From Apoda limacodes (taxonomy: Eukaryota > Arthropoda > Insecta > Lepidoptera > Limacodidae), in contig OX291549.1 of the NCBI GenBank assembly GCA_946406115.1, positions 25,133,901 through 25,197,900 on the forward strand: 64,000 nucleotides of DNA. Direction: 5' to 3'. Positions within the stretch are counted from its first letter, which is position 1; each line of letters opens with the position of its first letter. The translations under genes and the position numbers were made by a program. The notes beneath the pieces are model-generated. The model worked only from the letters and a program-made list of their open reading frames with translations, was not told where the DNA came from and searched no databases. Of this stretch, positions 32,445 to 43,704 are shown in pieces.

Positions 32445-33665
32445 ATTAATAATCATAAATAAAGCTGGTGATTTTATACGTTTAAACCACTTAAGAGCGC
32501 TTATTTCAGAAACTAAAATTTTATTGTTACTTTAAATATCTTGTTTATTGAGGAAGTCACTAATAAGTGAAATGTGTCAGCTAGTAAGTTTATATTTACT
32601 AAAAGTATACACTTTTTTTTAAGTATACACTTTATTTTAATTTTTTTTAGGTAAAAATACGAACCATATTGATACGGTTAAACGGATTAATATTTATTAT
32701 TCATTTATATTTATATTTATTATTCATGAAGCAAATTATTATGTTCAAGAGTAATAAAGAAAACCTTTTTTTGATATCAAAACGTTTCCAATAATAAGTT
32801 TACTCTATTTTTAGAAAAAATCTACATACAATGAGATTATATTACCAATATAAATAAAGTTATATAAAGTTTTACACAACATTTGAATAAAAATATCTAG
32901 TAAAACTAAAAGTATTTTCTTAATAGTTTACATTAGTTAACTGACACTTAAAGATATCCGCAAGAAGTAATCAGGAAAGAGGATCAAAAGAAATATTGAA
33001 TGAAAATATAACTTTGTGTTTCAAAGGATTTTCCTTTGAAATTTTTAGCTGCTTCTAGGAATATATATCATGTTTATTTACCATTTTATTATAAATTCTT
33101 AACTTCGTTTCATTTAGTAAGGTGAAATGTCTCTTTGGAACCCTTTAAATGTAAATCAAATGTTTGAATCTGATGTTGATTTAGGTATTTTATAAAGTAA
33201 GATCCAAGAAGTTATTTGAGGTAAATAATAACTAGATGGAGTATCTAAATTATCAATATCAATTTTGTAACGACAAATATTTAAATACAACAATGCAGAT
33301 AAAAAAACGTATTAAAAAAAATATAATCAAAGTTTGAATAGTATTTTTAAATACTACGTTCTAATACCTTCTGAAACTTCGAAGAAAATTCGGTTATTTT
33401 TGTAAATTAAACAACGAGTGTTGTAACTAATGATGTATCTCAGCATTTTCAGATGATCGACACCCTAAGGGAGAATACACATTCACCGCCTGATACTGAG
33501 GGAGGGGGATTAAAAGGGTTTATAAAAGTTTGTATTGGACCTGAAAAGTTAAATCTCGCGAGTAACTCCGTAGGGACACCCTTTATATGAATTAATCCAC
33601 TATGAAAGCAAACCGTTTCGCGTGATCGTAGTACAAGGAGGAACGTATCTTTATTATGTTTATAT
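32445..33665. other. AT-rich non-coding stretch
   Basis: Only AT-rich sequence was found. The pair TATTTATTATTCATTTATA and TATATTTATTATTCATGAAG near 32692-32730 is a short local duplication. No coding frame is supported. Confidence 0.4.
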
Positions 33666-33671
33666 AAATAC

Positions 33672-33900
33672 TAGCTTCGGCTGTCAGCGTGTCCACGGCA
33701 ACTCCTTTATTTTAGTAACGAAGTTTTTTATACCAAGCCGTAGCAGTAATTCATTAAGGGGGTATAGCATTTTTGTTTAAGATTTTCTTCGCCTTTTTTA
33801 ACTAAATCCTAAGTCCCTGTGCCAAATTTCACATCAATTAGTTTCTACGACATAAAAAAAGAACAAACATACAAATTTCCTTTAATATTATTATATTAGT
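33672..33900 (-). repeat. diverged short repeat with ACTAGCTTCGGC end
   Basis: It starts ACTAGCTTCGGCTGTCAGCG, has a CCAAATTTCACATCAATTAG core (complement of a GATGAAATTTGG-type core) and ends AATATTATTATATTAGTATA. This is the general layout of the Helitron-like repeats, but the GC-rich end differs. Confidence 0.5.
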
Positions 33901-33904
33901 ATAA

Positions 33905-34735
33905 TTTACTTACATTTTTTATCAGGTATAAAACTTTTCCATGTAACTCGTATACTAAATAAATTATTTATTTTATAATTCCCAAAATGCTACGATATTC
34001 TCTTACTCTCTTTGAACAGTGATTTTAATAATTTCTTGAAGCATGTTTTTGTTCCTTATAAGTAATTCAAAAGATGTTAACATTCATTATAAATTTAAAT
34101 ATTGCTCTAAAGACGACGCTTTACCGAAACAACATAACAACTGTCATTGCCTATTTACTAGTTAATATGGTCACTTACGGACAACCGTGATACAACCTCC
34201 GTGAGTGACCAGATAGCTATAGATTTTTATTTAGATTTTTTGATTTTATTGGTATTTATAAGAAAAATGTAAAATATTTATAGAATATAATATTTATATT
34301 GTAAAAACCCATGTCATTTTGAAATAGTTGTAAGAAAATATTGATATGTAACTTTTTTAGCTGTTCCGCAAACGTTGTTTCTCTTTTCTAAAAAACTGCC
34401 TTGCCTATTGTGAAAGGGTTGTACTCAGAACCCAGAAACCTTACCCAGCGTATGCACAACAATTTATTAAAATTTCATTACAATCTCGACTCGCACTTGA
34501 CCAGTTTTTTCCTTCTCAGAAGCCTTACCCGGCGTGTAACAACTTCTAAAATCTTATTACAATCGGGTTACTTACATCTTAACCTTGCTCCAACAATAAC
34601 GAACACACCTAAAAGAATTATCCTAATTGATCTAGCCGTTCTCGAGTTTTTTTGTGAGACTAACAAACGTCACTTGATTTGTACATATTTATATGCATGT
34701 ATATATACTAACTTTGAAACGTTTTAAAATAGTAC
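33905..34735. other. non-coding stretch with a 108-codon open frame of doubtful meaning
   Basis: A 108-codon plus-strand frame (34401-34727) shows no recognisable domain. It crosses CTCGACTCGCACTTGACC, a fragment of the AAGTGCGAGT-type repeat, and duplicated CAGAA(G)CCTTACC words, so it is more likely repeat-derived than a gene. Confidence 0.35.
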
Positions 34736-34737
34736 AT

Positions 34738-35112
34738 TACTACCGCGGCCCACAAACGCAGCATAACCGGGTGATCATGAGTATGCGGGCTGAGGTTTAT
34801 GGGGTTATGCTCAGTTGTGGTGGTGTGTGTGGGTTAAAACAATAACATAATACGTACGTACATGTTTATTTAAAAAACTAATTATATTGACAACTGTATT
34901 ATAACAATAATAAAAAAAGTTTAGAAAATAGTGCATTCTTTTTCTTGTGCCAGTCTGAAATTTAAATAAAACTTGATAAGCTGAATCTATTTTGCTATCA
35001 ATGTTCGGGTTTATAAAAGTTCGTTCCATTTGCAAATTACATATTCGACCGCTCGAACGCTCAAGCATTCGGCTAAAACATTGCGGGCTGCTCTCTGATA
35101 CTGTACTGCAAG
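34738..35112. mobile_element. dispersed repeat with GCGGCCC-type ends, copy 2
   Basis: CCGCGGCCCACAAACGCAGC (left) and ATTGCGGGCTGCTCTCTG (right) bracket the same interior seen at 15705-16365, without that copy's 220-bp extra segment. The ends are inverted relatives. The minus-strand 113-codon frame across this element has no recognised domain and overlaps only repeat sequence. Confidence 0.6.
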
Positions 35113-35230
35113 TACGATTTATCCCAAAGAAGCTTGTGCAATATATGGTCACATAACGTAGTATGTTTGAAAAAACGTACTTTAACAGCTTTTAATTTAT
35201 TTTTAAATTCTGGATATACCTGTCTAGCTC

Positions 35231-35255
35231 TTACTACTACTACTACTACTACTAA
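35231..35255. repeat. (ACT)n microsatellite
   Basis: About seven to eight consecutive ACT triplets, flanked by CTCTT and ATGCAT. Confidence 0.9.
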
Positions 35256-35259
35256 TGCA

Positions 35260-36225
35260 TCATACTTTGTACGACGTATGTGTGTGTATATATGTAAAAG
35301 TGCTTGTCATTCCTGTGTATTCAAGATTTCAAATATCTTAATAGTCAGTGTTAATATTGATCCGAGTCAATAAAAAGAATTTTGAAAATGTATGACGAGA
35401 GTTCGAGATGCAATTAATCTAAATAAATAAAATTTACTTCACATCAAGTTAGCTACAATTTGGAGTTAAAAGACTAAAATATGAAATCTAATCAATTCCA
35501 CATTTCGGAATAAAAATACATAAGCCGTCTGAACGTATTTCAGACGAATGACCTCGCATGACCTCGGTAGTTAGTACGTTGCTACGCGTCGCCGCAGAAG
35601 CGCTATGTGGCTACAGTGTTGTAGATAGCTCGTAGGCATGTCGTAGGCTTGTAGCAAACTTGTTATAGTGAAGTTTTTAGCAAAATCAATTGCATTTTAT
35701 GTACGTAAAATAAAATAATATAATGTCCAGTGTAGCCGTTTTCACATGCTCTCTGAATGCCAACTATCTTAATTCGTTATTTATTTTGATCAGATTCATG
35801 ATAATGGTTAGTAATAAATAAAATAGTCTTTGGCACCTTTTATGATATTAATCTCTGGATTAATATTAAGGTTATTCTGCTTTAAAAAATCTAAACAAAT
35901 CGTTAGTATCAAAAGTAATTTACGTCATTAAGTATAAGCTTTATTTATTGTTGGGTCTGTTTTATTGTACCCTCAGATTATTATCGCACGATTGTGTCGT
36001 AAATTGCAAAAATGTTATACACGTTTTTATGTGCAAAGTGGTAATAATATTTTTAATGTAGTAACTCGTCAAGTCTTCTATATATATGTAAAAATAATGT
36101 GTTCCGTACCCACTACCATTTTCGTAATTAACAATCCAAACAAAAAGTGTGCCGCTAAGCGGTTACCTATCCAACAATTGACTATTGACCAAGCCCGGTG
36201 TTGTTTACTTTAAATATAGTTAGTT
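35260..36225. other. non-coding stretch
   Basis: No gene is supported. Around 35575-35640 GTAG/CTACG words recur (TTGCTACGCGTCGCC, GTGGCTACAGTG), related to those near 29800. The 82-codon frame at 35965-36213 has no recognisable motif. Confidence 0.35.
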
Positions 36226-36229
36226 AGTT

Positions 36230-38050
36230 GGGCGTATGTTTTCCGCACTTAGCCTTACAATTGGGCGGTATGTAAGTAACCAATCTGTCCGTCGTTGGTT
36301 ACTCATACCATTTCAGCTTTGTCAAGATATCTTGTAGTGTCTGGTGCTTCTCAGTGCCTCAGTCAAGATTAGACTAGGACTATCCAGAAGCTTTGCCCGT
36401 TTTGGCTTTGCTCACACTTCTGCAGTACGAGATCAAGTGATCCAGGCAGCCTCTATACAGGGGACTTTCACAAATGCGGATGTTAAAGAGATGTTTATTT
36501 AGTTGGCAGTGACCTGTTATTATGCCTGTTATGTGGCGGAACTCTTTCCTACTGAGTTGCAGTAGTTTATGCGACAGGAGCTTGTCTAGGGATGCGAGAG
36601 CAGCCAAAGCTTGTCTTTAGTTCTGTTCTGCCTTCTGTTTTTTGTGAAGTTGTGTGGTTCTGTCGCATAACCACGTTTTAATTTGAGTAAAGAAGAAAAG
36701 AAAAAAGGATACCCGGCACAATCGGTTCGGGTCCCATTATTTAAGTGTCTTTATCAATCATCGTCGTCATTCCCTCTTTGGCAGTTGATATGCTGCATCA
36801 TTGCCTAGTGAGCCACTGTGGCCACGTATCCACTGAAGAGTGAACTGATTCTCCAGTGCAATTTTTTTGCAGTTCACTGTGACACTCCAGGATTTGGTAA
36901 CTGTGTTAATATTATGTTCTGTGTTGTCAGTGCTATCGGCCATATCTTTAAAGGTATTTTTTTCTACCTAATGTTGTTCCTGTACCACGCGATGTCGGTT
37001 TTGCGAGGGTTGCGTTTCGGTTGATAATCCTTCTCTCGCATTCTTATGGTATAGCAGATTCTCCTACGGTCCACAAACGATGGCTCAGCAGAAACGTGCT
37101 AGTTTGACACAAGTTCCGCAGCACCGTCAGATGCAAGAGTAACATCCACTATGATCTGGTATCTGGATTTAAAAAATGTCGACTCCGAGCCATTGTTAAT
37201 TATAGACAAGTTAGTTGAGAATTTGTATTCTGTTTAGCACTCACCTCTTTGGTTCGGTTTCGGACTTCCCCACAATGGGTGGTGAGCGTTTGCGTCGCTG
37301 ATATGATGTTATGCCAACCGTGATCTCTGTAATATTGTACCAGCTGAGTCAGCTACGTTGATGGAACTTGTCACCAGGCATGTAGACCGAGGCTAGTACT
37401 AGCGTTTGTTTGGTGTCATTTGTGTCAAGCCTTACCGCAAAAACGTCTCTGGAGCAGAAATTAGTTAGTGACATTGCTGGTTTTGATCTGGGAATTTATA
37501 TGCATGTTCTCGGTTGATGAAATGAGGGTTTGTGCAGCAACTTATCCCCGATATTGTAAGGCCCACATGTGTTTTTGCCTCTAATCCACTGCTTCTGGAT
37601 TAGAGCTATAGTCTTCTGGTTATCCTCCAGCAGTCTGCGTAGGGTGGACGCTGCGGCGTCACCGGTTACGGTCGGGAGTTCTCGGTAAGCCTCCTCGTTC
37701 GTCGCGTATGGCTGAGTCGTTGGGTGCGCGCCCGGTGACCGGTGAGCGTTCTCAAAGGTTCGTTACCTACCGGGTGTACACTAATGGTTTTCGACCGCCG
37801 TGGACGGCAGTTGCGTTTCCCACGTTTTTTAGCTCCAAAAGCTGCTTACTTTGCGGAGTCGACATTCGTGTTTTTGCAGTCATCGACTCGACGCGGTGCC
37901 GGCTGCAAGGAGGAGTTTGACAGTAGTTCTGCGCTATGCATGGTTTGGGCCAGATCGCGCAGGTTTAGCAAATTTGTTTGTGAAGCGTTGCTCCCCCCAG
38001 AGGTTTAGGAAAGGATTTTCCAACATCTTGGTCGCTAGTACCCTTCTGTG
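36230..38050 (-). pseudogene. RNase H-bearing LINE remnant: endonuclease joined to RNase H, reverse transcriptase missing
   Basis: Read on the minus strand, 37435-37020 gives APE-type endonuclease motifs in order: TLVLASVYMPGD, DANAHHPLWGSP, NQRGE, INNGSESTFF, VDVTLASDGAAELVS and AEPSFVDRR (usually SxSDHR). NPRKTD follows near 37005. Within about 100 bp the sequence is RNase H-like: LQWIRGHSGSLGNDAA (36832-36791). Next come the post-RNase H tail LLQLSRKEFRHITGIITGHC and LNKHLFNIRICESPLY (36575-36455). The whole reverse transcriptase domain, usually about 0.8 kb or more, is absent between them. Several frameshifts and stops occur (for example just before DANAHH and after NQRGEC). Sequence above 37440 may be ORF1 or linker but is not recognised. 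RNase H suggests the I/R1/LOA or Jockey groups. Confidence 0.8.
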
Positions 38051-38084
38051 GTAGTTCCTATTTAAGTTTCACTTCCTTTTTTTG

Positions 38085-38126
38085 GTATGTGTGTGTGCGG
38101 CGCGTGTGTTCGTGTGTGCGTGTGCA
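38085..38126. repeat. (GT)n-rich simple repeat
   Basis: A broken GT/TG run including TATGTGTGTGTGCGGCGCGT and TTCGTGTGTGCGTGTGCAC. Confidence 0.75.
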
Positions 38127-38224
38127 CAACGCATCCCTGAATCGAAATGGTTTTTACAATGCCTTTAAACGAGCTATCCGGCGACACCCCACTCTATGGG
38201 ATAGACGAGAAGAAAGTGGTAATA

Positions 38225-38325
38225 GTTTCCGAGCTAAGCCGCGGGCAGACAGAAAGACAGACTGACAGATGAACGGACATGGCAAAACTGTAATGGTTCT
38301 TTGTTGACTACGGAACCCTACTAAA
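38225..38325 (+). repeat. 3' fragment of the CTACGGAACCCT repeat family
   Basis: A run of GACAG words (GGGCAGACAGAAAGACAGAC) followed by TGTAATGGTTCTTTGTTGAC and TACGGAACCCTACTAAAA corresponds to the 3' part of the element at 62705-63335 and is a very common lepidopteran word. Confidence 0.55.
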
Positions 38326-38339
38326 ACTGATAAAATCAT

Positions 38340-38920
38340 GCGTTAAATAAAGTATTTTTTTTAGTTTTGAAGACTGGCACCACACACCATGGAGTAAGAT
38401 GCTAGGAGGTTTTGGTTTTGATGTAAAAAATCAATTTATTCATAAGTATGCGCGTTTTATAAGAATTTGGTAGATAATTAACACCAAATGACATAATTTA
38501 AATTTAGTTCTATTTACAGTTTCCACGAACAAAAAAATTTTGCACATTATTTAGCTGTTACATACAGCTAACTTTTGCCGTTTGCCTCATGAAATAACCT
38601 GTATGAACGCACGCTCATAGACATAGAGAAATGGACAGCGCATTCCCTAGCCAGATGTGAAAAGAACTGGTCGCAAAAGTGTGACAAAGACAGACCAAAA
38701 CTGCGGTGTCTCTTGTCTCTTTCTTACTTGTTTTAACAGACATAAACAAACAAAATGGCGTTCGTTGATAGAAAGAGACCACAGTTTCACTTTGTCTCTT
38801 TGTAAGGCCAATTTTGTGACGGTTTTGCCATAGGACAGATTACAAAAGTCTGCGCACGCCGCTGAAAAGAAAACGCCATTACCAATTAGTAAGTTATATT
38901 ACATAAATGGTTTATATTTC
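38340..38920. other. non-coding stretch with an imperfect inverted repeat
   Basis: GGTGTCTCTTGTCTCTTTC near 38704-38725 and GATAGAAAGAGACCACAGTT near 38767-38790 are partly complementary, within sequence containing AGAAATGGACAGCGCATTCC, a word I associate with another lepidopteran repeat. No coding frame was found. Confidence 0.4.
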
Positions 38921-38926
38921 TCACCA

Positions 38927-39115
38927 TTAAGGTGGCAAACAAGCACACGATCCGCCTGATGTTAAGCGGTCACCGTGGCCTATGAACTCTTGTAACACTA
39001 GGAGTATCACTCGCGCGTTGCCGACCAAAAACTTCTTTCTTGAAGAACCCCATACTGCAGTCCTTTGAGAAAACCTTGGCAGGGAGCTCATTCCACAACC
39101 CAAGCGTAATAGAAA
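38927..39115 (-). pseudogene. Jockey/CR1-type LINE 3' end
   Basis: The minus strand reads WNELPAKVFSKDCSMGFFKK, then an EV..GRQRAS segment, followed by the tail GTGACCGCTTAACATCAGGC and TTGTTTGCCACCTTAATGG. It is the same family as the copies at 4.5, 18.1 and 49.1 kb and is truncated immediately before the WNELP motif. Confidence 0.75.
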
Positions 39116-39164
39116 AGATGATAAATAATAGTATGAAGGTGTCGCATCCATTATTATCAACATT

Positions 39165-39760
39165 TTTATGGAAAAAAAATTACTCTAGTGTGTCGTAACT
39201 TGCGGGATGGCTGTTACATTTAATGGTCATTTACGTAAGCTAACCATAATAGAGAAGGTGTGTTCTAATGACACTAGGCATAATATCTAACAATGTATGA
39301 CAGAAGATATTGACATCTTTATATTCAACACCACATATGCAACTGATACGTAAAAAATAGCAATAGATTTTCTTAAAACGTGCATATATTTGCAGACATA
39401 GGTTTCAAGTCGTATATATTTTTATTTGAGTCCACGCAAGTGAAGTCACGAGTATAAGCTAGTCTGCAGAGTGCTTAATTCGTGGTAGCAAGCTTCGTAT
39501 CTTGTTTTCAGTTTTAGGCTAAGATTAATAGAGGTTTTGGGAAGAATGAGGGCGTTGTACGATCTAACAAGACTCGGGCATATTATGTAGATACATGAGT
39601 CAGCCGCTGGATTTGGGGCGCTATTTGAAGTGAAGTGAAGTAATTGTTCTTCTATTGTGTTGTTTATTTACAAGTAGGTATTATGTATCTATATGTAGAG
39701 TTGTCTGTACATGTATAATTTTTATTTTTATCAGAATGTATCTAAAAGTCGGTGGTGGTT
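39165..39760. other. non-coding stretch
   Basis: No feature is supported. GAAGTGAAGTGAAGTAA near 39627-39643 is a short GAAGT repeat. Confidence 0.35.
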
Positions 39761-39764
39761 TCGA

Positions 39765-39950
39765 TTTCACCTTGTAGGTGAAAGAAGATATTGGTAGGAA
39801 ACCTGCATAGGTACGTCAAAGAAGAAATTCATGTAAAATCCACAATCCGCACAGGTCCGCGTGTAGAGTATGGCCCAAATCACCGTTGTTGAGGATAGGC
39901 TGAGCCCCAAGAGTGGGCTGGGCTGGACTCAAGACGTATGAGGCTGATAA
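39765..39950 (+). mobile_element. tRNA-derived SINE, family B, 5'-truncated copy
   Basis: GGTAGGAAACCTGCATAGGT, ATCCACAATCCGCACAGG, CCGCGTGTAGAGTATGGCCC and GACGTATGAGGCTGATAAGG follow the body of the full copy at 53147-53457. The tRNA-like head is missing. Confidence 0.75.
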
Positions 39951-40167
39951 GGTATGTTTATGTTTTCATTTTGATATCTTAATCTATATATATATGTTTT
40001 AGTTTTTTTACCTAGTTTTAATACTAACTTTGAGCATTTTCCACTTTTCTAAACTTTTGTTAACTGTCCTTTCTCTGGGTCTGCGCCCTTTGCACTGTTT
40101 TTATTAATGTATTTTATTATGTTTGTTTGTTTTTACGATAAAGAAATGAATAAAATAAAATTCATAC

Positions 40168-40545
40168 TAATATAACAAATGCAAAAGTAACTCCGTCTGT
40201 CTGTTACCTCCGAGGCTCAAACCGCTGTACCGATTAAGATGAAATTTGGCATGGAGATAATTTGAGTCCCGAGAAAGGACATAGGTTAATTTAAATGTCA
40301 AGTCTGAGTCGCTTTTTTCTGTAATTGAAGAGTTGCCGTTGAAATCCTACCCCGATAACCAAATTTAGTGCGGGATGAACCGCGGGTGAATTTGGCATGG
40401 AGATACTTTGATTCCGTGGAAAAGACATAGACTACTTAAAAAACATCAAGCGTGATTCGATTTTTTTTCTATAATTGAGAAGCACGTTAAAACCCTACAT
40501 TGATAACCGAATTTAGGGCGGGTGGAACCGCGGGCTACAGCTAGT
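40168..40545 (+). mobile_element. Helitron-like short repeat, copy 6, as one full plus one partial tandem unit
   Basis: The first unit runs from TAATATAACAAATGCAAAAG through AAACCGCTGTACCGATTAAG to GCGGGATGAACCGCGGG at about 40387. A second partial unit then starts inside the core (AATTTGGCATGGAGATAC) and ends GGTGGAACCGCGGGCTACAG, then CTAG. Two 3' ends therefore occur in the same orientation about 155 bp apart. Confidence 0.7.
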
Positions 40546-40549
40546 AAAA

Positions 40550-41550
40550 ACTAAAAACTGTACCAACACAGGCTAGACTGAAATGCCGTTCCCTAGATAT
40601 TGATGAAAAAAATATTATTAAATGTTTTTTTTAAAAGTAAAACTGCATTTTAATATTTTTTGATGAGATACCTGTTTGAGCTAAAAACCAAATTGGTAAA
40701 ATATAAAAAATTGAATTTTTTGTTATCGATCGAAAGGGTCATCCATAAGTTTCCATTTCTTCTTATAACATAGTATTTTTCATAACAATAAAAACAATAC
40801 AATAATATATTTTTTATTTGTTTTTTTTATTGTAATATATATTTTAGTATAATACAATAATAAACACATTTTCTCCTTTCTTTTTTTCTTTTATTAGATG
40901 TAAGACACTAAGTTATTAAGAAGAATTTGATCCTTATATGAATGACCGTTTCAATCGATATAAAAAAAAACAGGTTGTTTGTTTCGTTACTGTTTTATGA
41001 TTCCAATTTCCGGCTTTAAAATGCGATTTATCAAAAATCTGTGAACGCAGTTTTACTTATTTTAAGAAATAAATATATGTTTCCTTTGAGTAAAATTTTC
41101 ATCATTAATATTTAGGGTGCGTTTTCTCCAACCATGGTCTTTTTTAAATTTATTAATTAAATAATTAAAGTTGAAGATATTATAATCGGTTACTATTGGC
41201 GTTTTATTTTCGTTTATTAATATCATACATTATATTACTTTACGTATGGATAATAACCGCGTAAGCTTAAAAAGTTATTTACTTTATGTAAAGTCTAATA
41301 TACTAGATATTCTTTTTTTATATAATAGTAATATTCAATTGGGTTAATACGCCAGAAAACTGTGAACGATCATCTGGGTAATGTCTTTGTCGCACATAAT
41401 CGAAGCCTAAACTGATTAACTGAAGCGAAGTAATCCGGGGTAAACATCAAATGGGCACGCTTTATCCTAGATTCCAACTGAGAATTACAAGATTACTGGG
41501 ATATTTGTAAAATTGACTTTTACTCGAATAAGGGACGTCTTTTGCGTTGC
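40550..41550. other. AT-rich non-coding stretch
   Basis: Very AT-rich sequence with poly-T and poly-A runs. No gene or bounded repeat was recognised. Confidence 0.4.
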
Positions 41551-41554
41551 TCGA

Positions 41555-41679
41555 TATTCGTGCAGATTTATAGGTTGTTTGCCCCTACTACAGACAGGGA
41601 CACGTGCCTCTCCTTGGAAGAAGGAGGCTTCGGCCATAATCCACCGCAACGGCCCAGTGCGAATTGGCAGATATGGTCG
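41555..41679 (+). repeat. fragment of a dispersed lepidopteran repeat (GCCCCTACTACAGACAGGG)
   Basis: TGCCCCTACTACAGACAGGG, GGAAGAAGGAGGCTTCGGCC and CATAATCCACCGCAACGGCC with AGTGCGAATTGGCAG form an order familiar to me from lepidopteran intergenic sequence. The 65-codon frame across it is spurious. Confidence 0.5.
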
Positions 41680-42632
41680 AGCTAGTACGAGAGACTATTT
41701 AGAAGCCTAAGGCGGAAGGCAAGGCTTTAATGCCTCGAGTTTGTAATTTCTGTACCTACCGCTCGTGTTACAATGTCTTTCATCACATTTGCGAGTAAAT
41801 AAATAAAAAAATATAAGTTTAATAAATAAATAGACTCATCGAAACACAATTGAAATGGCGGGAATAGAAGTAGAGAAAACAACCCCATCGCCAGATGGCG
41901 CAAAACATCTAGAGATTTTATGAATGAAATTAAAAAGTTTTGCCTGAAGTTAATACTTGTAATTGTTCGCTTGTAATGTGGGCGTAGTTCATATTTTGAC
42001 CAGACAGCTTTTATACATACTTGATAGAATAGGCGCGTCATTACCACCCATAGGTTCTATAAACGCGCGCTTTGCTTTGAAAAAAGTAAAATTTACAAAG
42101 AAACCATCCCGTGGGAGTAACTAAGGTCTTACCACCCGCTTTGCCTGCACGTTATGGTGACATGACTGTTTACGAGTAAGTGTAATGAAGGTAAATAATT
42201 AAGGTCTTAAATTACCCTTTCGGGACTTTTCTTTGTGAATTTCACTTTCCTCCAAGCAAAGCGCACGTTAATAGCGTCACGGGCGGTAATGTCAGACGTA
42301 TTCTATGAAGTAGGTATGTATAAAAGCTGTCTGTTCAAAATATGAACTACGCGCACACACAAGTGAGCATGGAAAAGTTGTAACTTCAGCCAAAAATTTT
42401 TGATTCTTATATTCTCTAGATATCTGGCCATCAGGCAACGGCATTGTTTATCTAACTATTTACCGCCATTTCAATTGTGTTTTGGAGATTTTATTTATTT
42501 ATTAACCATATATTTTTATTTATTTACTCGCAAATGCAATGAAAATCTTTGTGTGTAACACGGACGGTACTGAAATTTCAAACTCGAATCATTAAAGCCT
42601 TTGGCTACTAAATAGCCTCTCGTTAGTAATTT
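41680..42632. mobile_element. 0.95-kb inverted duplication (foldback-like), long arms around 42.15 kb
   Basis: The left arm (about 41680-42130) and right arm (about 42180-42632) are complementary along most of their length. Matching landmarks are ACGAGAGACTATTTAGAAGC/GGCTACTAAATAGCCTCTCG, TTTGCGAGTAAATAAATAAA/TTTATTTACTCGCAAATGC, AACACAATTGAAATGGCGG/CCGCCATTTCAATTGTGTT, GTAGTTCATATTTTGACCAG/TGTTCAAAATATGAACTAC and ACAGCTTTTATACATAC/GTATGTATAAAAGCTGT. The arms differ by many substitutions and small indels, so the event is old. The 106-codon minus-strand frame in the left arm has no recognised domain. A single-arm relative lies at 47465-47650. Confidence 0.75.
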
Positions 42633-42639
42633 TCTCCTA

Positions 42640-43035
42640 ATAGGGATTCTAATTTTGTAAGCCTAAGTTGTCGCGCGCTATGATGTATTAATTGCAAACT
42701 TTGTTCCTGCTTCGTAATTCGACCCTGGTCTTGGACTTATTTAGTCTAATATCTACAGTGCAACAAACTTTTCCGACTCTCTGACCTTGGTTGTTTGGTC
42801 GCCACTGTCGTTGTAAGTTCACACAATTTCAATATGGCGACTGTAGTTTTGATTTTTGGCCACTGGATTAGAAAAATTTATTGCACTATACCTAAATCAA
42901 TATATTTGTGTATAATACTGTAATACACAGTGTGAGTTTAAATGACTACTTATGTAAAGAGCAAAAACAAGATTTTATTTACTACCCAGAAATTAATTGT
43001 GTAAAACAATACATCAATCAAATAAGACAAAAAAT
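42640..43035. other. non-coding stretch
   Basis: No feature was recognised. Confidence 0.35.
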
Positions 43036-43039
43036 ACAT

Positions 43040-43165
43040 CATCCTAATTCCAGCCGGTAGACGTCTGTTGCTGAACGTAGGCCTCCCCTATGTATTTCTA
43101 CGGCACCGGCGGTTGGTCTTGCACCGCCTGCGTCTAGTTGCTTTTTGCGCCTATAACCAGGTAAG
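43040..43165 (+). repeat. dispersed repeat resembling an RTE/SINE 3' tail
   Basis: AGACGTCTGTTGCTGAACG, TAGGCCTCCCCTATG and CACCGGCGGTTGGTCTTGC resemble the common lepidopteran string around GTCCACTGCTGGACATAGGC. I recall this string joined to the RTE protein tail seen at 31.3 kb, but the junction is not visible here, so the link is an inference. Confidence 0.5.
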
Positions 43166-43173
43166 GAGAGACC

Positions 43174-43332
43174 AGGGACCGTTTTGGAACAGTCTCGAGC
43201 TATTCGGACTCTGGAATTCGAGACATAGACGTATAAAAGTGTAAATTACCTCTACCTGTGAATGTACTTGCATACATTTTCTCTCGAATTCCAGACTCCG
43301 AATAGCTCAAGACCGTTTCCAATAAGGTCCCT
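43174..43332. mobile_element. hairpin MITE-like element, 159 bp
   Basis: The left arm (43174-43224), AGGGACCGTTTTGGAACAG then GAGCTATTCGGACTCTGGAA, and the right arm (43282-43332) are near-perfect complements over about 50 bp (CTCGAATTCCAGACTCCGAA, AGCTCAAGACCGTTTCC, AAGGTCCCT). They surround a 57-bp loop. Confidence 0.8.
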
Positions 43333-43704
43333 GTACCCAACAAAACACGCAGCAATTTTATGGTAAGTCAACTGACTATTCTGTATTTTTTCCTAACTTG
43401 AATTAAATACCTGTGCCCGCAACAAAGTCCCCATAGGATTCGGTCAAGTGTTCTAAATCTTGGACTTATCGCACGCCTGAAGCCATTTTTCTCCTTTTAT
43501 ATCATCTTTAATTTGGCCAAGTCTTTATCTGTAATCTTTATCCACAAATAGAATAATATTTATCTAGCTTACAACACAAATTAATCTTACTTTTACGTTT
43601 TACCCTTTAAAATTAATTTTCCGTTCTCTCAATTTTTCCTAAGACTAGTAATGAAATTGTAGCAATAATGTTATTTAACTAAATTATGCATTTTTTCATG
43701 AATT

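Noticed and set aside
34401..34727. 108-codon plus-strand open frame
   Set aside because: No recognised motif; it crosses a repeat fragment and duplicated words.
34811..35152. 113-codon minus-strand open frame
   Set aside because: It covers a dispersed repeat whose other copy at 16 kb does not keep the frame.
41727..42047. 106-codon minus-strand open frame with hydrophobic segments
   Set aside because: It sits in one arm of an inverted duplication; the other arm and the 47.5-kb relative do not preserve it.
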